DNA of 64,000 nt, taken from Alcanivoracaceae bacterium (GTDB taxonomy: Bacteria > Pseudomonadota > Gammaproteobacteria > Pseudomonadales > Alcanivoracaceae). The notes under the pieces were generated by a model that was not told where the DNA came from, searched no databases, and was given only the letters and a program-made list of their open reading frames with translations. A program made the position numbers and the translations under genes. The stretch is from contig JAGLCJ010000016.1 in the NCBI GenBank assembly GCA_023146255.1, positions 1-64,000 on the forward strand, given 5' to 3'. Shown here piece after piece: positions 50,517-59,024 of this stretch (the first letter of the stretch is position 1; the number at the start of each line of letters is the position of its first letter).

Positions 50517-52706
50517 ATGGAAATCAAGGTCAACTATCTCGACAACCTCCGGCTCGAGGCAAAGTTTGACGACTTTAGCGTCATCTCGGACCAGCCGATC
50601 CGCTACAAGGGCGACGGCTCGGCGCCCGGTCCGTTTGACTATTTCCTGGCATCATCGGCGCTGTGCGCGGCTTACTTCGTCAAGGTGTATTGCAACACCC
50701 GCAATATCTCCACCGACAATATTCGCCTGTCGCAGAACAACATTATCGACCCGGAAGATCGCTACAAGCAGATTTTCCGGATTCAGGTAGAGCTGCCGGA
50801 AGACATCAGCGACAAGGATCGTCAAGGTATTATCCGCTCGATAGAGCGCTGCACCGTGAAAAAAGTCGTGCAGGCCGGACCGGATTTTCAGATCGAGACA
50901 GTGGAAAATCTGGACGCCGACACTCAGGCGCTACTGACGGTAAAGCCGGATGGCAATACCCGCACCTTTATCGAAGGCAAAGACCTGCCACTGGAACAAA
51001 CCATTGCCAATATGAGCGCCATTCTGGCCGGTCTTGGCATGAAGATCGAAATCGCCTCCTGGCGCAATATCGTGCCGCATGTATGGTCACTGCATATTCG
51101 TGATGCGGCATCACCGATGTGCTTTACCAACGGCAAGGGCGCCACCAAGGAAGCGGCACTGTGCTCGGCGCTGGGCGAATTTATTGAGCGCCTGAGCTGC
51201 AATTTTTTCTACAACGACCAGTATTTCGGTCAGGACGTCGGCAACAGCGAGTTTGTCCATTACCCGAACGAGAAATGGTTTCAACCCGGCGCCAAAGGCA
51301 AGCTGCCCAAAGGCATTCTCGATGAGCATTGCCTGTCAATCTATGACCCCGACGGCGAGCTGCTCGGCACGCATCTGTTTGATACCAACTCCGGCGCGCC
51401 GGAACGCGGCATCTGCGCTATTCCCTATGTGCGTCAGTCCGATGGTGAAACGGTCTACTTTCCGTCCAACCTGATCGAAAACCTGTATCTCAGCAACGGC
51501 ATGAGCGCCGGCAACACCTTGCCGGAAGCCCAGGTGCAATGTTTATCAGAAATCTTCGAGCGGGCCGTCAAAAAAGAGATTATCGAAAATGAAGTGGCAC
51601 TACCGGATGTACCGGAGGCCGTGCTGAACCGCTACCCGCATATTCAGGAAGGTATCAAAGCCCTGGAAGCCCAGGGCTTTCCGGTGCTGGTCAAGGATGC
51701 CTCCCTCGGCGGCCAGTTTCCGGTCATGTGTGTTGCCCTGATGAATCCGAAAACCGGCGGTGTATTTGTCTCCTTCGGCGCCCATCCCAATTTGCAAGTG
51801 GCACTGGAGCGCAGCCTCACCGAGCTGCTGCAGGGCCGCAGCTTCGAAGGCCTGAATGATCTGCCACCGCCCACCTTCAACAGCATGGCCGTCACCGAAC
51901 CAAACAATTTCGTCGAGCACTTTATCGATTCCAGCGGCGTGGTGTCCTGGCGCTTTTTCAGTGCCCGCTCGGATTACGAATTCTGTGACTGGGATTTCAG
52001 CGGCACCACCGAAGAAGAAGCCGCCACCCTGTTTGGCATCCTCAAGGACATGGGCCATGAGTGTTATATGGCTGTGTTTGAAGATCTCGGCGCACCGGTG
52101 TGCCGGATTCTGGTGCCCGGTTACTCCGAGATCTACCCGGTCGACGACCTGATCTGGGACAACACCAATATGGCGCTGGAGTTCCGCGAGGACATCCTCA
52201 ACCTTCACCGTTTAAGCGACGACGAGCTGGCGGCTCTGGTGGAGCGATTGGAAGAAAGCGATCGTGACGCCTACATGACAATCATCACCCTGATCGGCAT
52301 TGAGTTTGATGAGAACACCGTCTGGGGTCAGCTCACCATTCTGGAGCTGAAACTGCTTATCTATCTGGCACTTGGCCAGCTGGACAATGCGCTGGAACTG
52401 GTAGAAGCCTTTCTCCAGTTCAACGACAACACAGTGGAGCGAGGGCGTTTTTATCAGGCCGCGCAGGCAGTGCTGGAAGTCACGCTGGATGAAGACCTGG
52501 CGCTGGAGGATTATCTGCCCAGCTTCCGCCGCATGTTTGGTGATGACATCCTTGATGCCGCCATCGGCTCGGTCAACGGCAGCGTGCGCTTCCATGGCCT
52601 GACGCCCACCAGCATGGCACTGGAAGGACTCGACAAGCATCAACGACTGATTGAAAGCTATAAAAAACTGCATGCGGCGAGGCAGGCAATATTCGCAGCT
52701 GTTTAA
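50517..52706 (+). CDS. OsmC domain/YcaO domain fusion protein
   Basis: 729 aa in three parts. Residues 1-140: an OsmC-like domain (PGPFDYFLASSALCAAYFVKVYC and KCTV-type second Cys in RCTVKKVVQAGP), the peroxidase/thiol fold. Residues about 155-570: a YcaO domain (TNGKGATKEAALCSALGEFIERLS, GMSAGNTLPEAQVQCLSEIFERAVK, GAHPNLQVALERSLTELLQGR), which holds an ATP-binding site. Residues about 570-729: a helical TPR-like tail, as in E. coli YcaO. E. coli YcaO affects ribosomal protein S12 methylthiolation. No partner genes of azoline synthesis are nearby. ATG at 50517. Confidence 0.9.
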   Translation: MEIKVNYLDNLRLEAKFDDFSVISDQPIRYKGDGSAPGPFDYFLASSALCAAYFVKVYCNTRNISTDNIRLSQNNIIDPEDRYKQIFRIQVELPEDISDKDRQGIIRSIERCTVKKVVQAGPDFQIETVENLDADTQALLTVKPDGNTRTFIEGKDLPLEQTIANMSAILAGLGMKIEIASWRNIVPHVWSLHIRDAASPMCFTNGKGATKEAALCSALGEFIERLSCNFFYNDQYFGQDVGNSEFVHYPNEKWFQPGAKGKLPKGILDEHCLSIYDPDGELLGTHLFDTNSGAPERGICAIPYVRQSDGETVYFPSNLIENLYLSNGMSAGNTLPEAQVQCLSEIFERAVKKEIIENEVALPDVPEAVLNRYPHIQEGIKALEAQGFPVLVKDASLGGQFPVMCVALMNPKTGGVFVSFGAHPNLQVALERSLTELLQGRSFEGLNDLPPPTFNSMAVTEPNNFVEHFIDSSGVVSWRFFSARSDYEFCDWDFSGTTEEEAATLFGILKDMGHECYMAVFEDLGAPVCRILVPGYSEIYPVDDLIWDNTNMALEFREDILNLHRLSDDELAALVERLEESDRDAYMTIITLIGIEFDENTVWGQLTILELKLLIYLALGQLDNALELVEAFLQFNDNTVERGRFYQAAQAVLEVTLDEDLALEDYLPSFRRMFGDDILDAAIGSVNGSVRFHGLTPTSMALEGLDKHQRLIESYKKLHAARQAIFAAV

Positions 52707-52731
52707 AGAGACTACTGACAACCTCTCCCGT

Positions 52732-52823
52732 AGGAGCCGTCGATCGACGGCGAATAGCTTCGCGGCCGATCGGCCGCTCCTACAGAAAATCTACACGGCC
52801 GGAGCCGTCGATCGACGGCGAAG
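52732..52823. repeat. REP-like palindromic repeat, copy 3 plus a half copy
   Basis: Full copy 52732-52786: TAGGAGCCGTCGATCGACGG, GAATAGCTTC, then CGGCCGATCGGCCGCTCCTA. A left half only (GGAGCCGTCGATCGACGGCG) recurs at 52801-52820 in direct orientation. Each half is itself a short palindrome (CCGTCGATCGACGG). Confidence 0.78.
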
Positions 52824-52847
52824 TTAGCTGGCACTTTGCCAGACCGC

Positions 52848-52873
52848 AAAGAGGCGCTTCCAGGCGCCTCTTT
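52848..52873 (+). terminator. terminator downstream of the OsmC-YcaO gene
   Basis: AAAGAGGCGC/GCGCCTCTTT stem (52848-52857 with 52864-52873) with a 6-nt loop. Confidence 0.7.
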
Positions 52874-52958
52874 CGCCTCCATCTCAGCCGATATCCTCAC
52901 CGCCATTCTCGCCAATCTCCCCCCTGCCTTTATCAGAACGTGATCTGAATCAAGACCC

Positions 52959-52975
52959 GATTAATTCTGGCTATC
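52959..52975 (+). promoter_or_regulatory. possible OxyR binding site upstream of katG
   Basis: GATTAATTCTGGCTATC matches the 17-bp OxyR unit (GATAGGTTnAACCTATC) at about 10 of 16 positions, chiefly the outer GAT and CTATC. It is 150 bp upstream of katG. No strong second unit is seen, so this is tentative. Confidence 0.25.
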
Positions 52976-53124
52976 AACGCTATGCAAAGCCTGCGTTAGG
53001 GTGATATGAACACCATGATCTATAAGTGGTGTTATTGCGCAGACAGCCAGACAAGCTGTGCTAAGCGGCGTACGCTGTCAGCGTCAGGGATTTGATCAAT
53101 TCACTCAGGAATCGGGAGAAAGCA

Positions 53125-55347
53125 ATGACTGCTATCAAGGCGAATAACGAGGGCAAATGCCCCGTCATGCACGGCGCCCAAACCACCATGGGCAGCAAGG
53201 GGCCAGCCAATCACGACTGGTGGCCTAATCAGCTGAATCTGAAAATCCTCCACCAGCACACCCCGGAATCCAGTCCCCTTGGCGCCGGCTTCAACTACGC
53301 CAAGGCTTTCAAGAAGCTGAACTACAAAGCCCTGAAAAAAGACCTGCACGCGCTGATGACCGATTCGCAAGACTGGTGGCCGGCGGACTATGGCCATTAC
53401 GGCCCGTTCTTTATCCGCATGGCCTGGCACAGCGCCGGTACCTACCGCAGCGGCGATGGTCGCGGCGGCGGCAACACCGGTAACCAGCGCTTCGCGCCGA
53501 TCAACAGCTGGCCGGACAACGGCAACCTCGACAAGGCCCGACGCCTGCTCTGGCCGATCAAGCAGAAATACGGCAACCAGATTTCCTGGGCCGACCTGAT
53601 GCTGCTGGCCGGCAACGTGGCACTGGAATCCATGGGCTTCAAGACCTTCGGCTTTGGCGGCGGCCGCGCCGACATCTTTGCCCCGGAAGAAGACATCTAC
53701 TGGGGCGCCGAAAAGAAGTGGCTTGCCGACAGCAAATCCGACAACAGCCGCTACAGCGGCAAGCGCGACCTGGAGAACCCGCTCGCCGCCGTGCAAATGG
53801 GCCTGATCTATGTGAACCCGGAAGGCCCGGACGGCAACCCGGACCCGCTGCTGTCCGCCATCGACATCCGCGAAACCTTTGCCCGCATGGGCATGGACGA
53901 CGAGGAAACCGTCGCCCTGACCGCCGGCGGCCACACCTTCGGTAAGGCCCACGGTGCCGGCGACGCCGCACTGGTCGGCCCGGAGCCGGAAGCAGCGCCG
54001 ATCGAGGAAATGGGCTTTGGCTGGAAAAACCGCCACGGCACCGGCAAGGGCGGCGACACCATCACCAGCGGCCTCGAAGGCGCCTGGACCAACACCCCGA
54101 TCAAGTGGGACATGAGTTACTTCGACCTGCTGTTCGGCTACGAATGGGAGCTGGGCAAGAGCCCCGCCGGCGCCCACCAATGGCATCCGAAAAATGTCGC
54201 CAAAAAAGACATGGTGCCGGACGCCCACGACCCGAGGAAAAAGCACCGGCCGATGATGAGTACCGCCGACATGGCCATGCGCATGGATCCGGCCTACGAG
54301 AAAATCTCACGCCGCTTCCACAAGAACCCGAAGGCGTTTGCTGATGCCTTCGCCCGCGCCTGGTTCAAACTGCTGCACCGCGACATGGGGCCGAAATCCC
54401 GCTACCTCGGCCCGGAAGTGCCAAAGGAAGAGCTGCTCTGGCAAGACCCGCTGCCGCCGGTGGATCACAAGCTGATCGGCAAAAAAGACATTGCCGCGCT
54501 GAAAAAGCAGATCCTCGAATCCGGCCTGACCATTTCGCAACTGGTCTCCACCGCCTGGGCCTCGGCCTCCACTTTCCGCGGCTCGGACAACCGTGGCGGC
54601 GCCAACGGCGCACGCATTCGTCTGGCCCCGCAGAAAGACTGGGAAGTAAACCAGCCGGCGCAGCTGAAAAAAGTGCTGGCGAAACTGGAAAGCATCCAGA
54701 AGGCGTTCAATGCGCAAGGCGGTAAAACCCGGGTGTCACTGGCCGATCTGATCGTGCTTGGCGGTGCGGCTGCCGTTGAAGAAGCCGCTCGCGCCGCCGG
54801 CACCAAGGTGGATGTGCCGTTCGAGCCGGGTCGCACCGATGCCCTGGCAAAGCAGACCGATGCCGAATCGTTCGAGGTACTGGAACCGGTCGCCGATGGC
54901 TTCCGCAACTATCAGAAGAAGCGCTACACCGTACCGGCCGAAGAAATGCTGGTCGACCGCGCCCAACTGCTGACCCTGACCGCACCGGAAATGACCGTAC
55001 TGGTCGGCGGCATGCGCGTGCTCGGCACCAATGTCGGCAACGCCAAACATGGCGTGTTCACAAAAAAAACCGGTGTGCTCAGCAACGACTTCTTCGTCAA
55101 CCTGCTCGATATGAGCACCGAGTGGAAGCCGGTGAACGCGGACGCGGAAGAGTTCGAAGGCCGCGACCGCAAGACCGGCAAGGTCAAGTGGACCGCCACC
55201 CGGGTGGACCTGATCTTCGGCTCCAACTCGCAACTGCGGGCGCTGGCCGAGGTGTACGCTCAGGCTGACGCGAAGGAGAAGTTCGTGAAAGACTTCGTTA
55301 AAGCCTGGAACAAGGTGATGAATGCGGATCGCTTTGATCTGGCGTGA
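53125..55347 (+). CDS. katG: catalase-peroxidase
   Basis: Haem enzyme that destroys H2O2 by catalase and peroxidase activity in the cytoplasm. 740 aa with the duplicated peroxidase domains. Distal site Arg98-Trp101-His102 (FFIRMAWHSAGTYR), Tyr of the Met-Tyr-Trp adduct in GLIYVNPEG, and proximal His in GGHTFGKAHG. Start at 53125 (MTAIKANNEGK) has GGGAG upstream; the frame from 53092 adds 11 unlikely residues. Monocistronic, with a terminator after it. Confidence 0.96.
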   Translation: MTAIKANNEGKCPVMHGAQTTMGSKGPANHDWWPNQLNLKILHQHTPESSPLGAGFNYAKAFKKLNYKALKKDLHALMTDSQDWWPADYGHYGPFFIRMAWHSAGTYRSGDGRGGGNTGNQRFAPINSWPDNGNLDKARRLLWPIKQKYGNQISWADLMLLAGNVALESMGFKTFGFGGGRADIFAPEEDIYWGAEKKWLADSKSDNSRYSGKRDLENPLAAVQMGLIYVNPEGPDGNPDPLLSAIDIRETFARMGMDDEETVALTAGGHTFGKAHGAGDAALVGPEPEAAPIEEMGFGWKNRHGTGKGGDTITSGLEGAWTNTPIKWDMSYFDLLFGYEWELGKSPAGAHQWHPKNVAKKDMVPDAHDPRKKHRPMMSTADMAMRMDPAYEKISRRFHKNPKAFADAFARAWFKLLHRDMGPKSRYLGPEVPKEELLWQDPLPPVDHKLIGKKDIAALKKQILESGLTISQLVSTAWASASTFRGSDNRGGANGARIRLAPQKDWEVNQPAQLKKVLAKLESIQKAFNAQGGKTRVSLADLIVLGGAAAVEEAARAAGTKVDVPFEPGRTDALAKQTDAESFEVLEPVADGFRNYQKKRYTVPAEEMLVDRAQLLTLTAPEMTVLVGGMRVLGTNVGNAKHGVFTKKTGVLSNDFFVNLLDMSTEWKPVNADAEEFEGRDRKTGKVKWTATRVDLIFGSNSQLRALAEVYAQADAKEKFVKDFVKAWNKVMNADRFDLA

Positions 55348-55373
55348 TTACCACATTCTTTGCGGAAGTGACT

Positions 55374-55400
55374 GAGGCGCCGAATGGCGCCTCTTTCTTT
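55374..55400 (+). terminator. intrinsic terminator of katG
   Basis: GAGGCGCC/GGCGCCTC stem (55374-55381 with 55386-55393), GAAT loop, followed by TTTCTTT. Confidence 0.82.
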
Positions 55401-55436
55401 GGCTTGCCGTGCCCATGTCTTTCAAAGACTCCGGTT

Positions 55437-55901
55437 TCAGCGTGCAAGAAGGTCTTTCGCCGCCTTGAGGCTGTCGCCCTCTTTTGCCAGCTCTTTTCTT
55501 GCAAATGCCTCAATGGCTTTTTCATGCGCATAGACATAGGCAAAAAATTTCTTGTCCTCACCTTCGGCATGATCTTTCAGCCGCAGGAATTTTTCCTGAA
55601 AAGGCTGAGTGGCATCGCGCACCAGCCTCATGGCCAGCCACCAGGGCATCAGGCCCAGCGCGGCGCCCTCGGCCTTGCCTTTTAACGCCCAACCGGTTGG
55701 CTCGACAATGGACTGACCGGTCGCCGTCATGTAATCAAGGTAACGTTGCAGCGTCTGCTCCTCCAACGCCTTGAGCACCAGCCACTTCTGCTTGCGCTCT
55801 GCGTTTCTTGTCAAACGCGCAGCGATGTCAAAAACCGCAGAGCCGTAAACCTCGGACTCATGGATGTGTTGCAAGTCCTTCTTGTACTCGGGATAAGTCA
55901 T
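55437..55901 (-). CDS. conserved helical protein, possibly ferritin-like (154 aa)
   Basis: Not firmly recognised. Almost wholly helical, with repeated Glu/His positions (HIHESEVYGSAVFDIAA, KALEEQTLQRYLDYM, YAHEKAIEAFARKEL) that could form a four-helix ferritin-like or rubrerythrin-like metal site. A hydrophobic GAALGLMPWWLAMRLV segment might touch the membrane. The start overlaps the end of the hydrolase gene by 4 bp (ATGA), so they are translated together. Placement next to katG may hint at oxidative stress, by inference only. Confidence 0.7.
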   Translation of the reverse strand: MTYPEYKKDLQHIHESEVYGSAVFDIAARLTRNAERKQKWLVLKALEEQTLQRYLDYMTATGQSIVEPTGWALKGKAEGAALGLMPWWLAMRLVRDATQPFQEKFLRLKDHAEGEDKKFFAYVYAHEKAIEAFARKELAKEGDSLKAAKDLLAR

Positions 55902-56830
55902 TGTTCATCTCCTGACTGTTTCGTCGTGAAAGCTTTGCTGCCCGCAGCCAGTTCTGCCAGCGCCTGTTCCAGTGCCCCGAAATAGGCCTCGGGACTTTCG
56001 ATAAAGGGCATATGCCCGACATTCTGGAACACCACCAGTCTGGCGTTTGCAATATTGCCAGCGAGCACCAGCGACTGCTCCGAAGGCACCACCGGGTCAT
56101 CAGAACCGGTCAACAGATAGCAAGGCGTCCTGATCTGGTCCAACTGGCCAGCAATCTCGATGCTGCTGATCCCGTTAAGCAGGACAAATAGTGCGCCGGC
56201 ATCCTGGTTGAGAACATCCGCCTCAATGTTGTCCAGAAAACGCTGGCTTAAAGGGTTGGCACGGTATGCCCTGGGATCACAGGCAAGCATGCTGGCAAAG
56301 ATTGTGCGCACAAGGCGGCTTTTTTTCGCGATAAAAAGATTGGCTACAAACAGCCCTTTCGCCCAATTGCCGAGCCCGGCAAGTTTCAGCAGCTGCCCTT
56401 CGACCCCTCCCCACACTCCGCGGTGAAAGCCGGCGACACTGACAATGCCAATGACATTCGGCACCTGATGAATAGCAAGATTCAGGGCACTGAAACCGCC
56501 CGTTGAGTGGCCCACGATAATGACTTTTCTATCGCCCAGCAGCGCCTTCAATGCACCGTTCATGATGCGAAAGAACCAGTCTTCGTTGACTTGCCCGGGC
56601 TGAAAGTCCTGCGGCGCCGTCGACGGGTAATGGGCGGGCAAACCCAGAGCAAACCAGGCTTTATCCTCCCTGAAGGCGGGCGGCACACAGTCGCGCCAGC
56701 AGTTGACCGAAGCCAATACCCCGTGAATAAACACGATTGCCGGCTCGCCCTCTCTGGCCCGATGCTCGTTTACCGCGAGGAACGCCAGCTGATGACCTTC
56801 CGCCTCTACCAACCCTTCCCGTACCTTCAT
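55898..56830 (-). CDS. alpha/beta hydrolase
   Basis: 310 aa. Motifs: oxyanion VFIHGVLAS, nucleophile elbow GHSTGG, acid in GSDDPVVPSEQ and His in NVGHMPFIESPE. All catalytic positions are intact. Start at 56830 has AGGGG; the longer frame to 56875 is less likely. Substrate unknown; the large cap region (about 150-220, hydrophobic) would suit a lipid ester. Co-translated with the 154-aa gene downstream and preceded by an AraC-type regulator. Confidence 0.85.
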   Translation of the reverse strand: MKVREGLVEAEGHQLAFLAVNEHRAREGEPAIVFIHGVLASVNCWRDCVPPAFREDKAWFALGLPAHYPSTAPQDFQPGQVNEDWFFRIMNGALKALLGDRKVIIVGHSTGGFSALNLAIHQVPNVIGIVSVAGFHRGVWGGVEGQLLKLAGLGNWAKGLFVANLFIAKKSRLVRTIFASMLACDPRAYRANPLSQRFLDNIEADVLNQDAGALFVLLNGISSIEIAGQLDQIRTPCYLLTGSDDPVVPSEQSLVLAGNIANARLVVFQNVGHMPFIESPEAYFGALEQALAELAAGSKAFTTKQSGDEQ

Positions 56831-56951
56831 GATCTTGCCCCTGCCTCCGCATGACAGCGCTTCAGCCAGCCCCACTAAAACACGGAGAAATGAACACCGG
56901 CAACGGACAGCAGGTTAACATGCCGCATCAGGGTGGCATTGAACGAAAGAG

Positions 56952-57692
56952 CTAAAGCCGGTTGGACTGCTGCAGCGCTCGCAGGGCATCCAGATAGGTC
57001 AGGCCAAAGGACTCGGAGAACGCACGACTCATATGCGCCAGATCGCTGAAGCCCGCCATCATCGCCGCCTCCCCCGGCGGAGTTGCATCCAGCAACGCAT
57101 CCATTGCCACCCTCAGCTTGAGCCACTTTTTGTAGCTGCGCACCGGAACGCCAGTGCGCTCGACAAACCAGTGCGAGAATCGGGTCGGGGACAAATTCGC
57201 GATTGCGGCGAGCGAGTCCCGGTCGACATCCTCACCATCCCCCAGTTTCGCCCTGATTTCGCCGATTACCGCCTTGAACCTGTGGTCCTCGGAAGCGGCA
57301 AGATCGGCCGCGTCGAGGGCGCCGGAATGCAACAGCTCGCGCAGGTCAGTACTGGCGGTAATGGACGCCAGCTCCCGCGGAAGTTGTTCATGGGAAAGTG
57401 ACAGCCAGCCTGCCTGCGCATCCTTGTTCAGCGCCTTGAGAATGGACTCACTCAAAGGATCAAAATAGATGGAGCACACAAAGCCGGAAAGTAAACGATG
57501 GGTTGTTTTCGAGGCGAAATAGGCGGCTTTTGCTCTCTGCAGCCCGGCAGAGGTTTCGAATTCCAGGTCACCATCCAGTGCTATGGTGATTTGCGAGGCC
57601 CAATGACCATGCGCCTTGTTTTCAGCAACATGGCCGCGAAATATCGCCACCCTATCTGAAAAAACGATGTCTCCCTTCCAGTCTTTGGGCAT
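56952..57692 (-). CDS. AraC-family transcriptional regulator
   Basis: 246 aa. N-terminal sensor half with a His-rich cupin-like part (ENKAHGHWASQITIALDG), and C-terminal AraC DNA-binding domain with two helix-turn-helices (SLAAIANLSPTRFSHWFVERTG; GEAAMMAGFSDLAHMSRAFSESFG). Start at 57692 has GAAGG. Upstream of and in line with the hydrolase gene, and divergent from the SDR-GMC operon across a 244-bp gap, so it may control either. Confidence 0.9.
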   Translation of the reverse strand: MPKDWKGDIVFSDRVAIFRGHVAENKAHGHWASQITIALDGDLEFETSAGLQRAKAAYFASKTTHRLLSGFVCSIYFDPLSESILKALNKDAQAGWLSLSHEQLPRELASITASTDLRELLHSGALDAADLAASEDHRFKAVIGEIRAKLGDGEDVDRDSLAAIANLSPTRFSHWFVERTGVPVRSYKKWLKLRVAMDALLDATPPGEAAMMAGFSDLAHMSRAFSESFGLTYLDALRALQQSNRL

Positions 57693-57936
57693 AAACGACC
57701 TTCGTTGTGGAAGAACATAAGAGTGACCGGATAGCACGCTGCACTAGCACGAAAACACAGCGTGCCATCCAGCCAGTAATACGCCACCCGAGCGCTCATC
57801 TGCTTATACTGTACAAACCACCAGTCAACAACCCCGTCCACCCTGTCACCCGTCGACAACTTTCTCCCCCCTGTGTACTGGCGCAAAAAGCGGCGCAGAA
57901 TAGACTGCCTTCGTTCCTGACAACCGGAGATGCAGC

Positions 57937-58935
57937 ATGTCACGACGAATCACTCTTGGCGGAATTGCCCTTGGCGTGCCGGATCTGCGGCCCCATGCGA
58001 AGCGCTTTGTCGAAAGCGCAGCCCGCGGGGTGCATCAGCGGCTGATGCCGAATGCGGCGCTGCGGCATCGGGTCAAGGGCAAGGTGGTGCTGATTACCGG
58101 GGCCAGTTCCGGCATTGGTGCCGGGGTGGCGCACAAGCTGGCCGAGGCCGGCGCCACGGTGCTGCTGACGGCGCGGTCTATTGATGCACTGGAGGATCTG
58201 GCGGCGAAGATCCGTGATAACGGCGGTGATGCGGTGGCGTACCGGGCGGATATTGCCGATCTCGACGATTGCGACCGGCTCTGCCAGAAGGTGCTGGAAG
58301 ATCATGGCCGGGTCGACATCCTGATCAATAATGCCGGCCGCTCAATCCGGCGTTCGGTGGTGTATTCGCTGGAGCGCTTCCACGATTACCAGCGCACCAT
58401 GCAGCTGAATTATTTCGGCGCCATCCGCCTGGCCATGAACCTGATTCCGGCAATGAAAGAGAACGGTGACGGCCACATTATCAATGTCACCACCGTTGGC
58501 GTGTTCAACGGCGTGCCGCGTTTCTCAGCCTATCTGGGTTCAAAGTGCGCGCTGGAAGGCTGGACCATGGCGGCGCAGAACGAGCTTTTGCATACCGGCG
58601 TCAGCTTTACCCTGATGAACTACCCGCTGGTGCGCACGCCGATGATCGCGCCGACCAAGATCTACGATTACTTCCCGGCGATGAGCCCGGAGAAGGCGGT
58701 GGACTGGATGTGCGAGGCGATTGTGACCCGGCCGAAACGGAAGGTGACCGCTTTTGGCCTGTTTGCACAGGGCATGTACACGGTGCTGCCGAAGACCGCC
58801 GAGCTGATCGTCAACACCGGCTACCAGATCGTGCCGGAGTTCTTTGGCAAGGAAAAGCAAGGCTCTGGCAGTAAGTCAGCGCTTGCAAGCGAGGAAGCTG
58901 ACAGCAATGTCCGGCCGCTGCGCCGGCGCAAGTAG
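57937..58935 (+). CDS. short-chain dehydrogenase, paralogue of the acyl-CoA reductase C-terminal half
   Basis: 332 aa. SDR fold with TGASSGIG (about residue 55), NNAGRSIRRSV and Tyr199-x3-Lys203. It shares long conserved stretches with the second half of the reductase at 48331 (RSIRRSV, RTMQLNYFGA, LVRTPMIAPTKIY), so the two are paralogues. It lacks the acyl-CoA reductase domain, so it probably handles a long-chain aldehyde/alcohol or a ketone. An N-terminal extension of about 45 residues and a charged C-terminal tail are unusual. GGAG precedes the ATG. First gene of a four-gene operon. Confidence 0.88.
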   Translation: MSRRITLGGIALGVPDLRPHAKRFVESAARGVHQRLMPNAALRHRVKGKVVLITGASSGIGAGVAHKLAEAGATVLLTARSIDALEDLAAKIRDNGGDAVAYRADIADLDDCDRLCQKVLEDHGRVDILINNAGRSIRRSVVYSLERFHDYQRTMQLNYFGAIRLAMNLIPAMKENGDGHIINVTTVGVFNGVPRFSAYLGSKCALEGWTMAAQNELLHTGVSFTLMNYPLVRTPMIAPTKIYDYFPAMSPEKAVDWMCEAIVTRPKRKVTAFGLFAQGMYTVLPKTAELIVNTGYQIVPEFFGKEKQGSGSKSALASEEADSNVRPLRRRK

Positions 58936-59024
58936 GCTCCAGCCCTGCCCCGGCTTACCCGATGCTGCAGAAACAACTGCGCGATAGGACAAGCCAAAAG
59001 TACTAGATCGGCTACACTCGGAGC

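Larger units (their letters stand above)
52707..53124. other. 418-bp region between ycaO fusion and katG
   Basis: Holds REP-like copy 3 and a half copy (52732-52823), a terminator (52848-52873), and the katG control region with an OxyR-like site (52959-52975). It also contains AT-rich bases around 53015-53035 (ATCTATAAGTGG) that may include the katG -10. No ORF is supported. Confidence 0.55.

Noticed and set aside
53101..54246. 381-aa minus-strand open frame
   Set aside because: Antisense to katG.
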